The notes under the pieces are model-generated. The model had not been told where the DNA came from and searched no databases. It saw nothing but the letters and a program-made list of their open reading frames with translations. This document shows positions 7,628 through 15,335 of a DNA stretch of 25,331 bases, one piece after another. This DNA comes from an uncultured Oscillospiraceae bacterium. GTDB taxonomy: Bacteria; Bacillota; Clostridia; Oscillospirales; Acutalibacteraceae. The stretch spans positions 1-25,331 of the forward strand of contig CAJJPG010000014.1 in the NCBI GenBank assembly GCA_905193585.1. Direction: 5' to 3'. The translations under genes and the position numbers were made by a program. Each line of letters begins with the position of its first letter. Position 1 is the first letter of the stretch.

Positions 7628-7741
7628 AAAAAATCCCTCCGTGAAACAAAAATACATGTGTTTGCAATAAAATATTATAGAAAATGATATCATTATACCA
7701 TATACTTAGTTTACAGTATTTTTTTACGGAGGTCAAGAAAA

Positions 7742-8869
7742 ATGATTAAAAACACACCACCCATGGGCTGGAATTCATGGAACACTTTCGGCGCGGATAT
7801 AAACGAGCAATTAATAAAGGACACTGCCGACAAAATGGTAGAAAGCGGGCTTTTGGAAGCAGGCTATACTTACCTTGTTATTGACGACTGCTGGTCGTTA
7901 AAGGAGCGCGACGAAAACGGCAGGCTTGCTGCCAACCCCGAAAAATTCCCGAACGGAATGAAAGCCGTTGCCGATTACGTGCACTCAAAAGGGCTTAAAT
8001 TCGGTATGTATTCATGTGCGGGAAATCTCACCTGCGCGGGCTACCCCGGCAGCTTTGAGCATGAATTTACCGACGCCGAAACCTTCGCCTCATTGGGCGT
8101 GGATTTTCTTAAATACGATTACTGCTACCACAGCAACATAATTCACGGCAAGTATTTGTACCGCCGCATGGGCACAGCGCTCAAAAACTGCGGCAGAGAT
8201 ATACTTTTCAGCGCATGCTCCTGGGGGGCTGATAATACCGCCGAATGGATACGCGAAAGCGGCGCCGCTATGTGGCGCTCAACAGGCGATATTGTTGATT
8301 CGTGGGCGTCGATCAAAAGCCTTACCGAAGAGCAGGAGAGCATATTCGCCTACGGCGGCAAGGGCTGCTTTAACGATATGGATATGCTGGTAGTTGGCAT
8401 GTACGGCAAGGGCAACGTAGGTCTTGAGGGGCTTAACGACACGCAGTATAAGACGCATTTTTCAATATGGGCATTGCTCGGTTCACCGCTTATGATAGGC
8501 TGCGATATTCGCAATATGAACGACGAAACGCTTAAAATACTCACAAACAAAGAGCTTATAAAAATAAATCAGGATGAGGACTGCCGTCAGATATTCAAGC
8601 TAAACCCGATCTGGAACGACAATATCAAAGCGTATGCGCGTTTTCTTGAAAACGGCGATATAGCGCTCGGAGTCTTTAATTTCAGCGGTGAAGAGGGTGC
8701 GGTCAGAATAAATATTGACGAAGTTGGGCTGCCCGAAAGCACAGGCAAAACCCTTTGCATGCATAACGTGTGGGAGGAAGAAACCGTGACGGTTACCAAC
8801 GGCACGTTTATACATAACATTAAGCCGTATGACAGCTTGGTATACCGCTGCAAAGTGGTAAATAAATAA
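7742..8869 (+). CDS. GH27 alpha-galactosidase
   Basis: Probably releases terminal alpha-D-galactose from oligosaccharides by a retaining mechanism. The 375 aa protein begins with the family hallmark PPMGWNSWNTF (6-16), has the substrate-binding pair VIDDCW (46-51), the nucleophile Asp126 in LKYDYCY and the probable acid/base Asp183 in RSTGDI, followed by a beta-sandwich C-terminus from about 290. No signal peptide, so cytoplasmic. GGAGG lies about 8 bases before the ATG. Its stop overlaps the start of a small zinc-ribbon gene by one base. GH27 also includes beta-L-arabinopyranosidases and isomaltodextranases; the standard DD pair favours alpha-galactosidase, but the GH127 neighbour keeps an arabinopyranosidase possible. 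Confidence 0.88.
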   Translation: MIKNTPPMGWNSWNTFGADINEQLIKDTADKMVESGLLEAGYTYLVIDDCWSLKERDENGRLAANPEKFPNGMKAVADYVHSKGLKFGMYSCAGNLTCAGYPGSFEHEFTDAETFASLGVDFLKYDYCYHSNIIHGKYLYRRMGTALKNCGRDILFSACSWGADNTAEWIRESGAAMWRSTGDIVDSWASIKSLTEEQESIFAYGGKGCFNDMDMLVVGMYGKGNVGLEGLNDTQYKTHFSIWALLGSPLMIGCDIRNMNDETLKILTNKELIKINQDEDCRQIFKLNPIWNDNIKAYARFLENGDIALGVFNFSGEEGAVRINIDEVGLPESTGKTLCMHNVWEEETVTVTNGTFIHNIKPYDSLVYRCKVVNK

Positions 8870-9060
8870 TGACATACTGTATTCATTGCGGTAAAGAACT
8901 CTCGTTTAACGACATAGGCGCGCATAAAAAATTTATAAACCGCGGCAGCCGCGAATTTATGTGTATAAGCTGCCTGTCGGCGGAGCTTAAGGTTCCCGAA
9001 AAGCTGATTTACGAAAAGATAGAGCACTTTAAAAAACAGGGCTGCACACTTTTTGTTTAA
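8869..9060 (+). CDS. Small zinc-ribbon-like protein
   Basis: Function unknown. The 63 aa protein carries two CxxC pairs (Cys4/Cys7 in YCIHCGKEL and Cys32/Cys35 in MCISCLSAEL) expected to bind one zinc ion, a basic NRGSREF segment between them, and a C-terminal helix ending KKQGCTLFV. I recognise the pattern as a small family seen in Clostridia, without a known role. The ATG overlaps the GH27 stop by one base (TAATG), so it is translated by coupling with that enzyme. The adjacent T-box promoter begins only 9 bases after its stop, with no terminator between. Confidence 0.75.
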   Translation: MTYCIHCGKELSFNDIGAHKKFINRGSREFMCISCLSAELKVPEKLIYEKIEHFKKQGCTLFV

Positions 9061-9068
9061 AAAAAGTC

Positions 9069-9097
9069 TTGACAAATTAAAATTGCGGTGCTATAAT
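9069..9097 (+). promoter_or_regulatory. Sigma-A promoter of the first T-box transcript
   Basis: Perfect consensus: TTGACA (9069-9074), 17-base spacer, TATAAT (9092-9097). Transcription should start near 9104. Such a strong promoter suits control by termination instead of by initiation. Confidence 0.88.
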
Positions 9098-9103
9098 GAC
9101 CTC

Positions 9104-9373
9104 AAACTTAAGAAAAGCTGTGACGAAGACGGTCTGAAATTTAAGCTTTAAGAGAGTCGATGGTTGGTGTGAATCGGCAGTGATAAATTTCGTTTGACCC
9201 ATCACTTCCGAGCCGGAAAGCTGAAATTTAAGTAGGTTTTCACGTGATTGCTGCGTAAAGGCATAGGAATTGTTTGATTCCGAAGAGCGGCGGTTTTATA
9301 ACCGCAATTTGAGTGGTACCGCGAGTGTTAATTCAACACCCGTCTCAAAGAAATTTGAGACGGGTGTTTTTTT
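9104..9373 (+). ncRNA. T-box riboswitch leader 1
   Basis: Binds an uncharged tRNA and lets transcription continue into the ligase gene. Visible elements: stem I opening GACGAAGAC, the AAGAGAGTCGATGGTTGGTG block (about 9152-9171), the closing AGTAGG (9231-9236), a central region, the T-box core TGGTACCGCG (9314-9323), and the terminator. TGGT would pair with an ACCA tRNA end, so the discriminator base should be A, as in Ile, Val, Leu and Phe tRNAs. On the 3' side of stem I, GAA (9223-9225) is followed by ATT (9226-9228), which would be an isoleucine specifier, but I cannot confirm the fold by eye. T-box identity is certain; the amino acid is not. Confidence 0.93.
9336..9373 (+). terminator. 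Regulated terminator of T-box 1
   Basis: ACACCCGTCTCAAA (9336-9349) pairs perfectly with TTTGAGACGGGTGT (9354-9367), 14 bp, followed by a T-run ending at 9373. The competing antiterminator would use the T-box bulge at 9314-9323. Confidence 0.9.
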
Positions 9374-9403
9374 ATTTTAATTTCATCAAGGAGGAAGTAA
9401 AAA

Positions 9404-11671
9404 ATGGCAACAGTATCGACCGATAAATTAAAAGAGGTAGCAAAGCGAATTCGCGAAATGCGGGAGATATGCGACATTACCGAGGCGGATATGGCGAAAA
9501 AAACCGAAGTGAGCTTAGAAGATTACAAGGCTTACGAAAACGGCGAGCTTGATTTTCCGTTTACCTTTATTCATAAATGTTCCTTGGCTTTCGGAATAGG
9601 TATAACCGACCTGCTTGAAGGGCAGAGCGCCCACCTTTCCTCCTACACCGTTACCCGCAAGGGTCAGGGGCAGGAAACCGCTAAAGAGGACGGAATAGAA
9701 ATTCAAAACTTAGCGCCGCTTTTCCGCAAAAAAATAGCCGAGCCTTACTGGGTGCGCTATGAATACAGCGAAGAGCTGCAAAGCAAGCCGATACATTTAA
9801 CAAAGCACTCTGGTCAGGAATTTGACTTTGTTATGAGCGGCAGGCTTAAAGTGCAGATAGGCGAAAATGTGGAATATTTAAGCGAGGGCGACAGCATTTA
9901 CTATAATTCCTCAACCCCCCACGGTATGATAGCGGTAGACGGCAGAGACTGCCTTTTCGTGGCGGTGGTGCTGCCCGGCGAGGACGTTAAGGAAAACGTT
10001 ATACGCGATACCATAGTTTCGGCGCACTCTGGCAATAAAGAATATGTTTCCTCAAAATTTGTGGAATGTACAGAAGCCGAAAACGGCGCGCTGCAAAAAA
10101 TAGAGTTTAAAAATGAGGATAAATTCAACTTCGCCTTTGATATTGTGGACGAAATAGCGAAGAAAGCCCCCGAAAAGCTCGCAATGCTGCATATTGATAA
10201 GCATAAGGTTGAGCGCCGCTTTACCTTTAACGATATGAAGCGCGCCTCTAATCAGTGCGCAAACTACTTTAAATCGCTCGGCATTAAAAAGGGCGACCGC
10301 GTAATGCTGGTGCTCAAGCGCCACTACCAGTTCTGGTACGCAATACTGGCGCTGCATAAATTGGGCGCGGTTGCAATTCCCGCGACCAACCTGTTGCAGG
10401 AGCACGATTTTGACTACCGCTTTAACGCAGCGGAGGTAAGCGCGATAGTATGTACCGCCGACGGCGACGTGGCGCACCAAGTCGATTTGGCAGCGCCCGC
10501 AAGCCCCACCCTTAAAACCAAGATACTGGTGGGCGGCGAGCGCGAGGGCTGGCATAATTTTGATGAGGAGTTCCCGCTTTTCTCGGCGCACTTCTACCGC
10601 ACAGAGGATACCGCCTGCGGCAACGACTTAATGCTTATGTTCTTCACATCGGGCACAACGGGCTACCCGAAAATTGCGGCGCATAACTATAAATACGCGC
10701 TCGGTCACTATGTCACGGCGAAATACTGGCACGGCGTAGATGAAAACGGGCTGCACTTCACCATTTCCGAAACAGGCTGGGGCAAGGCGCTCTGGGGCAA
10801 ACTTTACGGGCAGTGGCTGTGCGAGGGCGCGGTGTTTACATACGATTTCGACCGCTTTGACGCGGCGGATATACTGCCTATGTTTGCAAAGTACCATATA
10901 ACCACCTTCTGCGCGCCGCCGACAATGCTCAGAATGATGATAAAGCAGGATATCTCGCAGTACGATTTATCCTCAATAAGGCATATGACCACGGCGGGCG
11001 AGGCGCTTAATCCCGAGGTTTACCGCCAGTTTGAAAAGGCTACGGGGCTGCAGATAATGGAAGGCTTCGGTCAAACAGAGCTTACCTTAATGATAGCAAA
11101 CCTTATGGGCAACAGCCATAAATTAGGCTCAATGGGCAAGCCTACGCCGGCTTACGATGTTGATATATTAGACCCCGACGGCAACCCCGTACCCGACGGC
11201 GAAACAGGCGAGATTGTGGTTAAAACATCCGATAAAGTACCCTGCGGACTGTTTGCGGGATATTATAAAAATCAGGAAAAGACCGACGAGGTATGGCACG
11301 ACGGCTACTACCACACTGGTGATACCGCGTGGAGAGATGAGGACGGCTTTTACTGGTATGTGGGCAGAGTGGACGACGTTATCAAGTCTTCGGGCTACCG
11401 CATAGGGCCGTTCGAGATAGAAAGCGTAATAATGGAGCTGCCCTATGTGCTTGAATGCGGCGTTTCCGCCGCGCCCGACGAGGTTCGCGGTCAGGTGGTA
11501 AAGGCAAGCATAGTGCTTGTAAAGGGTACAGAACCGACCGAGGAACTTAAAAAGGAAATTCAGGATTACGTTAAGCACCACACCGCGCCCTATAAATATC
11601 CTCGCATAGTGGTATTTAAGGACGAGCTGCCCAAGACCATAAGCGGTAAGATTCAGAGGAATAAGCTTTAA
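9404..11671 (+). CDS. XRE-cupin-acyl-CoA synthetase fusion protein, copy 1
   Basis: Probably activates a short or branched carboxylic acid to its CoA thioester using ATP. Domains in the 755 aa protein: XRE helix-turn-helix (about 7-62, ITEADMAKKTEVSLEDYKAY), cupin (about 115-190, HSGQEFDFVMSGRLKVQIGE and TPHGMIAVDG) and a complete AMP-forming ligase (about 235-755). Ligase motifs are FFTSGTTGYPK (413-423), GFGQTE (554-559), YHTGD (636-640), GRVDDVIKSSGYRIGP (654-669) and catalytic Lys749 in SGKIQR. They resemble medium-chain acyl-CoA synthetases. XRE plus cupin alone is a common regulator layout, so the enzyme may also bind DNA. A T-box precedes it, and the VOR genes and aminotransferase downstream suggest amino acid synthesis from organic acids. 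GGAGG lies before the ATG. Confidence 0.85.
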   Translation: MATVSTDKLKEVAKRIREMREICDITEADMAKKTEVSLEDYKAYENGELDFPFTFIHKCSLAFGIGITDLLEGQSAHLSSYTVTRKGQGQETAKEDGIEIQNLAPLFRKKIAEPYWVRYEYSEELQSKPIHLTKHSGQEFDFVMSGRLKVQIGENVEYLSEGDSIYYNSSTPHGMIAVDGRDCLFVAVVLPGEDVKENVIRDTIVSAHSGNKEYVSSKFVECTEAENGALQKIEFKNEDKFNFAFDIVDEIAKKAPEKLAMLHIDKHKVERRFTFNDMKRASNQCANYFKSLGIKKGDRVMLVLKRHYQFWYAILALHKLGAVAIPATNLLQEHDFDYRFNAAEVSAIVCTADGDVAHQVDLAAPASPTLKTKILVGGEREGWHNFDEEFPLFSAHFYRTEDTACGNDLMLMFFTSGTTGYPKIAAHNYKYALGHYVTAKYWHGVDENGLHFTISETGWGKALWGKLYGQWLCEGAVFTYDFDRFDAADILPMFAKYHITTFCAPPTMLRMMIKQDISQYDLSSIRHMTTAGEALNPEVYRQFEKATGLQIMEGFGQTELTLMIANLMGNSHKLGSMGKPTPAYDVDILDPDGNPVPDGETGEIVVKTSDKVPCGLFAGYYKNQEKTDEVWHDGYYHTGDTAWRDEDGFYWYVGRVDDVIKSSGYRIGPFEIESVIMELPYVLECGVSAAPDEVRGQVVKASIVLVKGTEPTEELKKEIQDYVKHHTAPYKYPRIVVFKDELPKTISGKIQRNKL

Positions 11672-11679
11672 TTCCGAAT

Positions 11680-11752
11680 TGGCTCCCTACGGTGGTTCTT
11701 GGCACCCTCGTCAAGCCACATTGTGGAGTGTAGCCCTCCTCAGAGGGAGGCA
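11680..11752. repeat. Short repeat element with imperfect terminal inverted repeats
   Basis: A stretch of about 73 bases between ligase 1 and the second T-box promoter begins GGCTCCCT and ends AGGGAGGC, which pair with one mismatch. Inside are the palindrome CCACATTGTGG (11716-11726) and a CCCTC/GAGGG hairpin (11734-11747). It encodes nothing and resembles the small palindromic repeats scattered in Clostridia genomes. Whether it acts as a terminator for the first ligase transcript is unclear: no T-run follows on the plus strand. Confidence 0.5.
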
Positions 11753-11765
11753 AAAAATTAAATTA

Positions 11766-11794
11766 TTGACAAATTTCCAAAACTGTGATAAAAT
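11766..11794 (+). promoter_or_regulatory. Sigma-A promoter of the second T-box transcript
   Basis: TTGACA (11766-11771), 17-base spacer, TAAAAT (11789-11794) preceded by TGTGA. Transcription should start near 11801. The second ligase therefore has its own control in addition to any read-through. Confidence 0.8.
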
Positions 11795-11800
11795 ACCAAT

Positions 11801-12091
11801 ATCAAATTAAAAAGGCGCCGACGAAGAGGGCGCAGACTATCTGTTTTTAAGAGAGGCAGCGGTTGGTGAAAGCTGCTGAATAGGGGTTTGCGTTTGTAGC
11901 TTCTGAGCCGGGAGGAAGAAAGCGTGTTTGCGAGTAGACCCTCTCCGTGATTGCTGCGTAAAGGCATAGGAATTGTTTGATTCCAAGAGGGGCGGTTTTA
12001 ATACCGCAATTTGAGTGGTACCGCGGGTAACCGAAAAGCTTTTAAATTCGGCGCTCGTCTCAAAGTAACAGCTTTGGGGCGGGCGCTTTTT
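11801..12091 (+). ncRNA. T-box riboswitch leader 2
   Basis: Same architecture as leader 1: GACGAAGAGG at the stem I base, AAGAGAGGCAGCGGTTGGTG, the closing AGTAG (11933-11937), the T-box core TGGTACCGCG (12016-12025) and a terminator. From 11946 to 12025 it is nearly identical to 9243-9323 of leader 1, whereas stem I differs widely. The specifier lies in GTGTTTGCG (11924-11932); depending on register it could be GTT (Val), TTT (Phe) or TTG (Leu). I could not fix the register by hand folding. TGGT again asks for a tRNA with discriminator A. Confidence 0.93.
12051..12091 (+). terminator. Regulated terminator of T-box 2
   Basis: GCGCTCGTCTCAAAG (12051-12065) pairs with CTTTGGGGCGGGCGC (12072-12086), 15 bp including three G-U pairs, followed by TTTTT. 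Confidence 0.88.
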
Positions 12092-12116
12092 CCGTCCCTT
12101 GAAAGGGAGTAAGAAA

Positions 12117-14408
12117 ATGGAACAAATGACAGGGCTTGATTTCAAATTAGGCGAAATTGCGGGCAGAATAAGGGAGCTGCGCGAAATCGAGGGGCTTACC
12201 GCCGCCGATATGGCTAAAAAGACCGCCGTAAGTGAAGAAGAATACCTTGCCTGCGAAAACGGCAGGAGCGATTTAAACTTTGCCTTTATTTACCGCTGCG
12301 CACTGGCTTTCGGCGTTGACGTTACCGATATTATTGAGGGGCAAAGCCCTAACCTTAAATCCTACACCGTGACCCGCCGCGGCGAGGGGCAGCGCATTGA
12401 AAAGGCGCACGGTATGACCTACTATAACCTTGCCGCGTCCTTCAAAAACCGCATAGCCGAGCCGCTTTATGTTAAAAGCGTGTTCAGCGAAGAAGCGCAG
12501 CACCGCGATATTGAGCTTACCACCCATACAGGGCAGGAGTGCGACCTTATAATTGAGGGCAAGCTAAAGGTTCAGGTGGGCGAGCATAAAGAGGTTTTAG
12601 GCCCCGGCGACAGCATTTATTACGACAGCTCAACCCCCCACGGAATGATTGCGGTGGACGGCAAGGACTGTATATTTTACGCAATCGTTTTAAACCCGAC
12701 GGGCGAGCCGATACCGGAACTTACGGGAACAAAGCCGAATGAAGAAATAACGCCGATTTCGCGCGACGATAATAAGGACAGAATTTACAGGCAGTTTATT
12801 GATATTACCGAGAACGAAAACGGCACGCCGCTTTCAATTAAGTTTAAAAATACCGAGCGCTTTAATTTCGCCTTTGACCTTGTGGACGCACTGGCGGATA
12901 AAGACCCCGAAAAACTTGCAATGCTGCATATCTCACGGGATAAGACCGAGCGCCGCTTTACCTTTAAAGATCTAAAGAAAGCCTCTAACCAGTGTGCTAA
13001 CTACTTTAAATCTTTAGGCATTAAAAAGGGCGACCGCGTAATGCTGGTGCTCAAGCGCCACTATCAGTTCTGGTTTGCAATGTTGGGGCTTAATAAGCTG
13101 GGTGCTGTTGCGATTCCCGCCACCAATCAGCTGCAGGAGCACGATTTCAGTTACCGCTTTAAGGCGGCGGGCGTTAAGGCGATTATCTGCACGGCGGACG
13201 GCGACACCGCCCACCAGGCCGATATTGCCGAAAAGGATTACGGCGAGCCGCTTATAAAGATGATTGTAAACGGCGAGCGAGAGGGCTGGCGCAGCTTTGA
13301 CGAGGAATACAAGCTATACAGCACCCACTATGAAAGAACGGCGGACGCACCCTGCGGCGACGACCTTATGCTTATGTTCTTCACCTCCGGCACAAGCGGC
13401 TACCCGAAAATTGCGGCGCACAGCTATAAATACGCGCTCGGGCACTTCCACACCGCGAAATACTGGCACAATGTTGACCCCAACGGTCTGCACTTTACCA
13501 TTTCCGATACGGGCTGGGCAAAGGCTATGTGGGGCAAGCTTTACGGGCAGTGGCTGTGCGAGGCGGCAACCTTTGTTTACGATTTCGACCGCTTTGATGC
13601 GGCAGACATACTGCCTATGTTTGCAAAATATCACATTACCACCTTCTGCGCGCCGCCCACAATGCTCAGAATGATGATAAAGCAGGATATTTCGCAGTAT
13701 GATTTTTCGTCCGTTAAGCATATGACCACGGCGGGCGAGGCGCTTAACCCCGAGGTTTACCGCCAGTTTGAAAAGGCTACGGGGCTGCAAATATTAGAGG
13801 GCTTCGGGCAGAGCGAAAGCACCATGATAATAGGCAATATGACGGGCGAGCCGCACAAAATAGGCTCAATGGGCAAGCCCGCGCCGATATATGACGTTGA
13901 TATTATTGACGCGGACGGTAAATCCGTTCCCGCAGGCGAGACGGGCGAAATAGTGATAAATATTAAAAACGGTTTGCCCTGCGGTCTTGCAACCTGTTAC
14001 TACGGCGATAAGGAAAAGACTGACGAAACCTGGCACGACGGCTATTACCATACGGGCGACACCGCGTGGAGAGATGAGGACGGCTTTTACTGGTATGTCG
14101 GCAGAATTGACGACGTTATTAAGTCTTCGGGCTACCGCATAGGGCCGTTTGAGATTGAAAGCGTTATAATGGAGCTGCCCTATGTGCTTGAATGCGGCGT
14201 TTCAGCCGCTCCCGACCCCGTTCGCGGGCAGGTAGTAAAGGCAAGCATAGTGCTGGTTAATGGCACTGAAGGCTCGGAGGAGCTTAAAAAGGAAATTCAA
14301 ACCTATGTTAAGGTGCACACCGCGCCCTATAAATATCCGCGAATTGTAGTATTTAAGGATAGCCTGCCGAAAACCACAAGCGGCAAAATTCAGCGAAATA
14401 AGCTGTAA
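12117..14408 (+). CDS. XRE-cupin-acyl-CoA synthetase fusion protein, copy 2
   Basis: Paralogue of the preceding ligase, very similar across all domains, 763 aa. I start it at the ATG at 12117 because AAAGGGAG (12102-12109) lies 7 bases upstream; the frame extends to a TTG at 12099 in the terminator tail. Domains: XRE (about 15-70), cupin (about 123-198, with TGQECDLIIEGKLKVQVGE and TPHGMIAVDG) and ligase (about 245-763) with FFTSGTSGYPK (about 421-431), GFGQSE, YHTGD, GRIDDVIKSSGYRIGP and catalytic Lys757. Differences from copy 1 cluster in the cupin-ligase linker and in patches such as GNMTGEPHK versus ANLMGNSHK after GFGQ, the part that shapes the acyl pocket in this superfamily. A different acid substrate is plausible. 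Confidence 0.85.
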   Translation: MEQMTGLDFKLGEIAGRIRELREIEGLTAADMAKKTAVSEEEYLACENGRSDLNFAFIYRCALAFGVDVTDIIEGQSPNLKSYTVTRRGEGQRIEKAHGMTYYNLAASFKNRIAEPLYVKSVFSEEAQHRDIELTTHTGQECDLIIEGKLKVQVGEHKEVLGPGDSIYYDSSTPHGMIAVDGKDCIFYAIVLNPTGEPIPELTGTKPNEEITPISRDDNKDRIYRQFIDITENENGTPLSIKFKNTERFNFAFDLVDALADKDPEKLAMLHISRDKTERRFTFKDLKKASNQCANYFKSLGIKKGDRVMLVLKRHYQFWFAMLGLNKLGAVAIPATNQLQEHDFSYRFKAAGVKAIICTADGDTAHQADIAEKDYGEPLIKMIVNGEREGWRSFDEEYKLYSTHYERTADAPCGDDLMLMFFTSGTSGYPKIAAHSYKYALGHFHTAKYWHNVDPNGLHFTISDTGWAKAMWGKLYGQWLCEAATFVYDFDRFDAADILPMFAKYHITTFCAPPTMLRMMIKQDISQYDFSSVKHMTTAGEALNPEVYRQFEKATGLQILEGFGQSESTMIIGNMTGEPHKIGSMGKPAPIYDVDIIDADGKSVPAGETGEIVINIKNGLPCGLATCYYGDKEKTDETWHDGYYHTGDTAWRDEDGFYWYVGRIDDVIKSSGYRIGPFEIESVIMELPYVLECGVSAAPDPVRGQVVKASIVLVNGTEGSEELKKEIQTYVKVHTAPYKYPRIVVFKDSLPKTTSGKIQRNKL

Positions 14409-14442
14409 TTCCGCATTCCCAATTAAAAACGGTGGTGATTAT

Positions 14443-15105
14443 ATGAAATTTAAAAGACTGACCCTGCTTTGCGGGCACTACGGCAGCGGCAAAACAAATG
14501 TTGCGGTAAACTTTGCGTTTGACCTTAAAAAGCAGTATAATAGTGTTGCAATAGCTGATCTTGATATTGTAAACCCCTATTTCAGAACAAAGGACAGCGC
14601 AAAGGAGCTTGAAAGCGCGGGTATAGAGCTTATCTGCTCGGAATATGCGGGAACGAACATTGATATTCCCGCAATGCCGCAGCAAATGTATATGATAACT
14701 GACTGTAAGGACAAAAGGTTTATTCTCGATATAGGCGGCGACGACCGCGGCGCGCTGGCGCTCGGGCGGTTAGCCCCCGCAATAATCAAGGAAAACGACT
14801 ACGATATGCTTATGGTTATAAACTGCTTTCGCCCCCTGACCCGCAAGGCGGCGGAAACAATAGAGGTTATGCGCGAAATAGAGTATGCGGGCGGCATTAA
14901 ATTTACGGGGCTTGTGAATAACTCAAATTTAGGGGAGGAAACCACGCCCGAGGACGTTCTGTCCTCATTACCGTATGCGGAAGAGGTGTCAAAACTATCG
15001 GGTCTTCCGATAGCCTGCACCACGGTACATAACACCGTTTATGACGCTTTAAAGGGCAAAATAAACGGTTTATACCCTATAAAATTACAACCGAAAATCA
15101 ACTGA
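14443..15105 (+). CDS. ParA/MinD-like P-loop ATPase
   Basis: Role unknown. The 220 aa protein belongs to the SIMIBI (CobQ/MinD/ParA) class: Walker A GHYGSGKT (11-18), switch I-like DLDIVNPYFRT (about 39-49) and a Walker B-type LDIGGDDRGA (about 94-103). It does not look like a chromosome-partitioning protein, since no ParB partner is nearby. It stands 34 bases after ligase 2 and 14 before the ferredoxin gene, so it belongs to the oxidoreductase operon. Possible jobs are cofactor or Fe-S insertion, or complex maturation, by analogy with Mrp/ApbC-like ATPases; this is speculation. GGTGGTGA precedes the ATG. Confidence 0.75.
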   Translation: MKFKRLTLLCGHYGSGKTNVAVNFAFDLKKQYNSVAIADLDIVNPYFRTKDSAKELESAGIELICSEYAGTNIDIPAMPQQMYMITDCKDKRFILDIGGDDRGALALGRLAPAIIKENDYDMLMVINCFRPLTRKAAETIEVMREIEYAGGIKFTGLVNNSNLGEETTPEDVLSSLPYAEEVSKLSGLPIACTTVHNTVYDALKGKINGLYPIKLQPKIN

Positions 15106-15119
15106 AAGGAAGTAATACA

Positions 15120-15326
15120 ATGGCAAAACTGACATTTAAAACCGACAACTGCAAGGGCTGCGGGCTTTGCGTGGACGTATGTCCCAAAAAGGTGCTGCGC
15201 CTTGCAACCGACAAGATCAACAAAAAGGGTCACCACCCCGTAGAGGCGGCGAACGAGGCTGATTGCATCGCCTGCGCTTTCTGCGCTACCATGTGCCCCG
15301 ATTGCATTATAAAAATAGAAAGGTGA
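15120..15326 (+). CDS. 2-oxoacid:ferredoxin oxidoreductase, delta (2x[4Fe-4S]) subunit
   Basis: Electron-carrying subunit of the oxidoreductase encoded by the next three genes. The 68 aa ferredoxin has two complete cluster motifs: Cys11, 14, 17 and 21 (CKGCGLCVDVCP) and Cys49, 52, 55 and 59 (CIACAFCATMCP), so two [4Fe-4S] clusters. The insert between them, with KKGHHPVEA, is typical of VorD/KorD-type subunits. GAAAGGAAG lies before the ATG. It is followed directly by the alpha subunit gene. Confidence 0.92.
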   Translation: MAKLTFKTDNCKGCGLCVDVCPKKVLRLATDKINKKGHHPVEAANEADCIACAFCATMCPDCIIKIER

Positions 15327-15335
15327 GTGAAAAAT

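Noticed and set aside
7628..7693. 22-residue N-terminal extension of the second AraC protein
   Set aside because: It is hydrophobic, lies in the promoter region, and a strong GGAGGG site 7 bases before the ATG at 7627 decides the start.
7684..7693. ATGATATCAT palindrome between the second AraC gene and GH27 as an operator
   Set aside because: Only 10 bp, in very AT-rich DNA, with no clear promoter boxes to relate it to; chance is a sufficient explanation.
11680..11752. Complete insertion sequence or CRISPR remnant
   Set aside because: Too short for a transposase gene and no regularly spaced repeats; kept as a small repeat element.
12273..12527. Open frame on the minus strand inside the second ligase gene
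   Set aside because: Antisense shadow of a strongly conserved coding region, without a ribosome site. The same reasoning applies to long antisense frames at 10052-10591, 13314-13790, 11168-11581 and 22293-22943.
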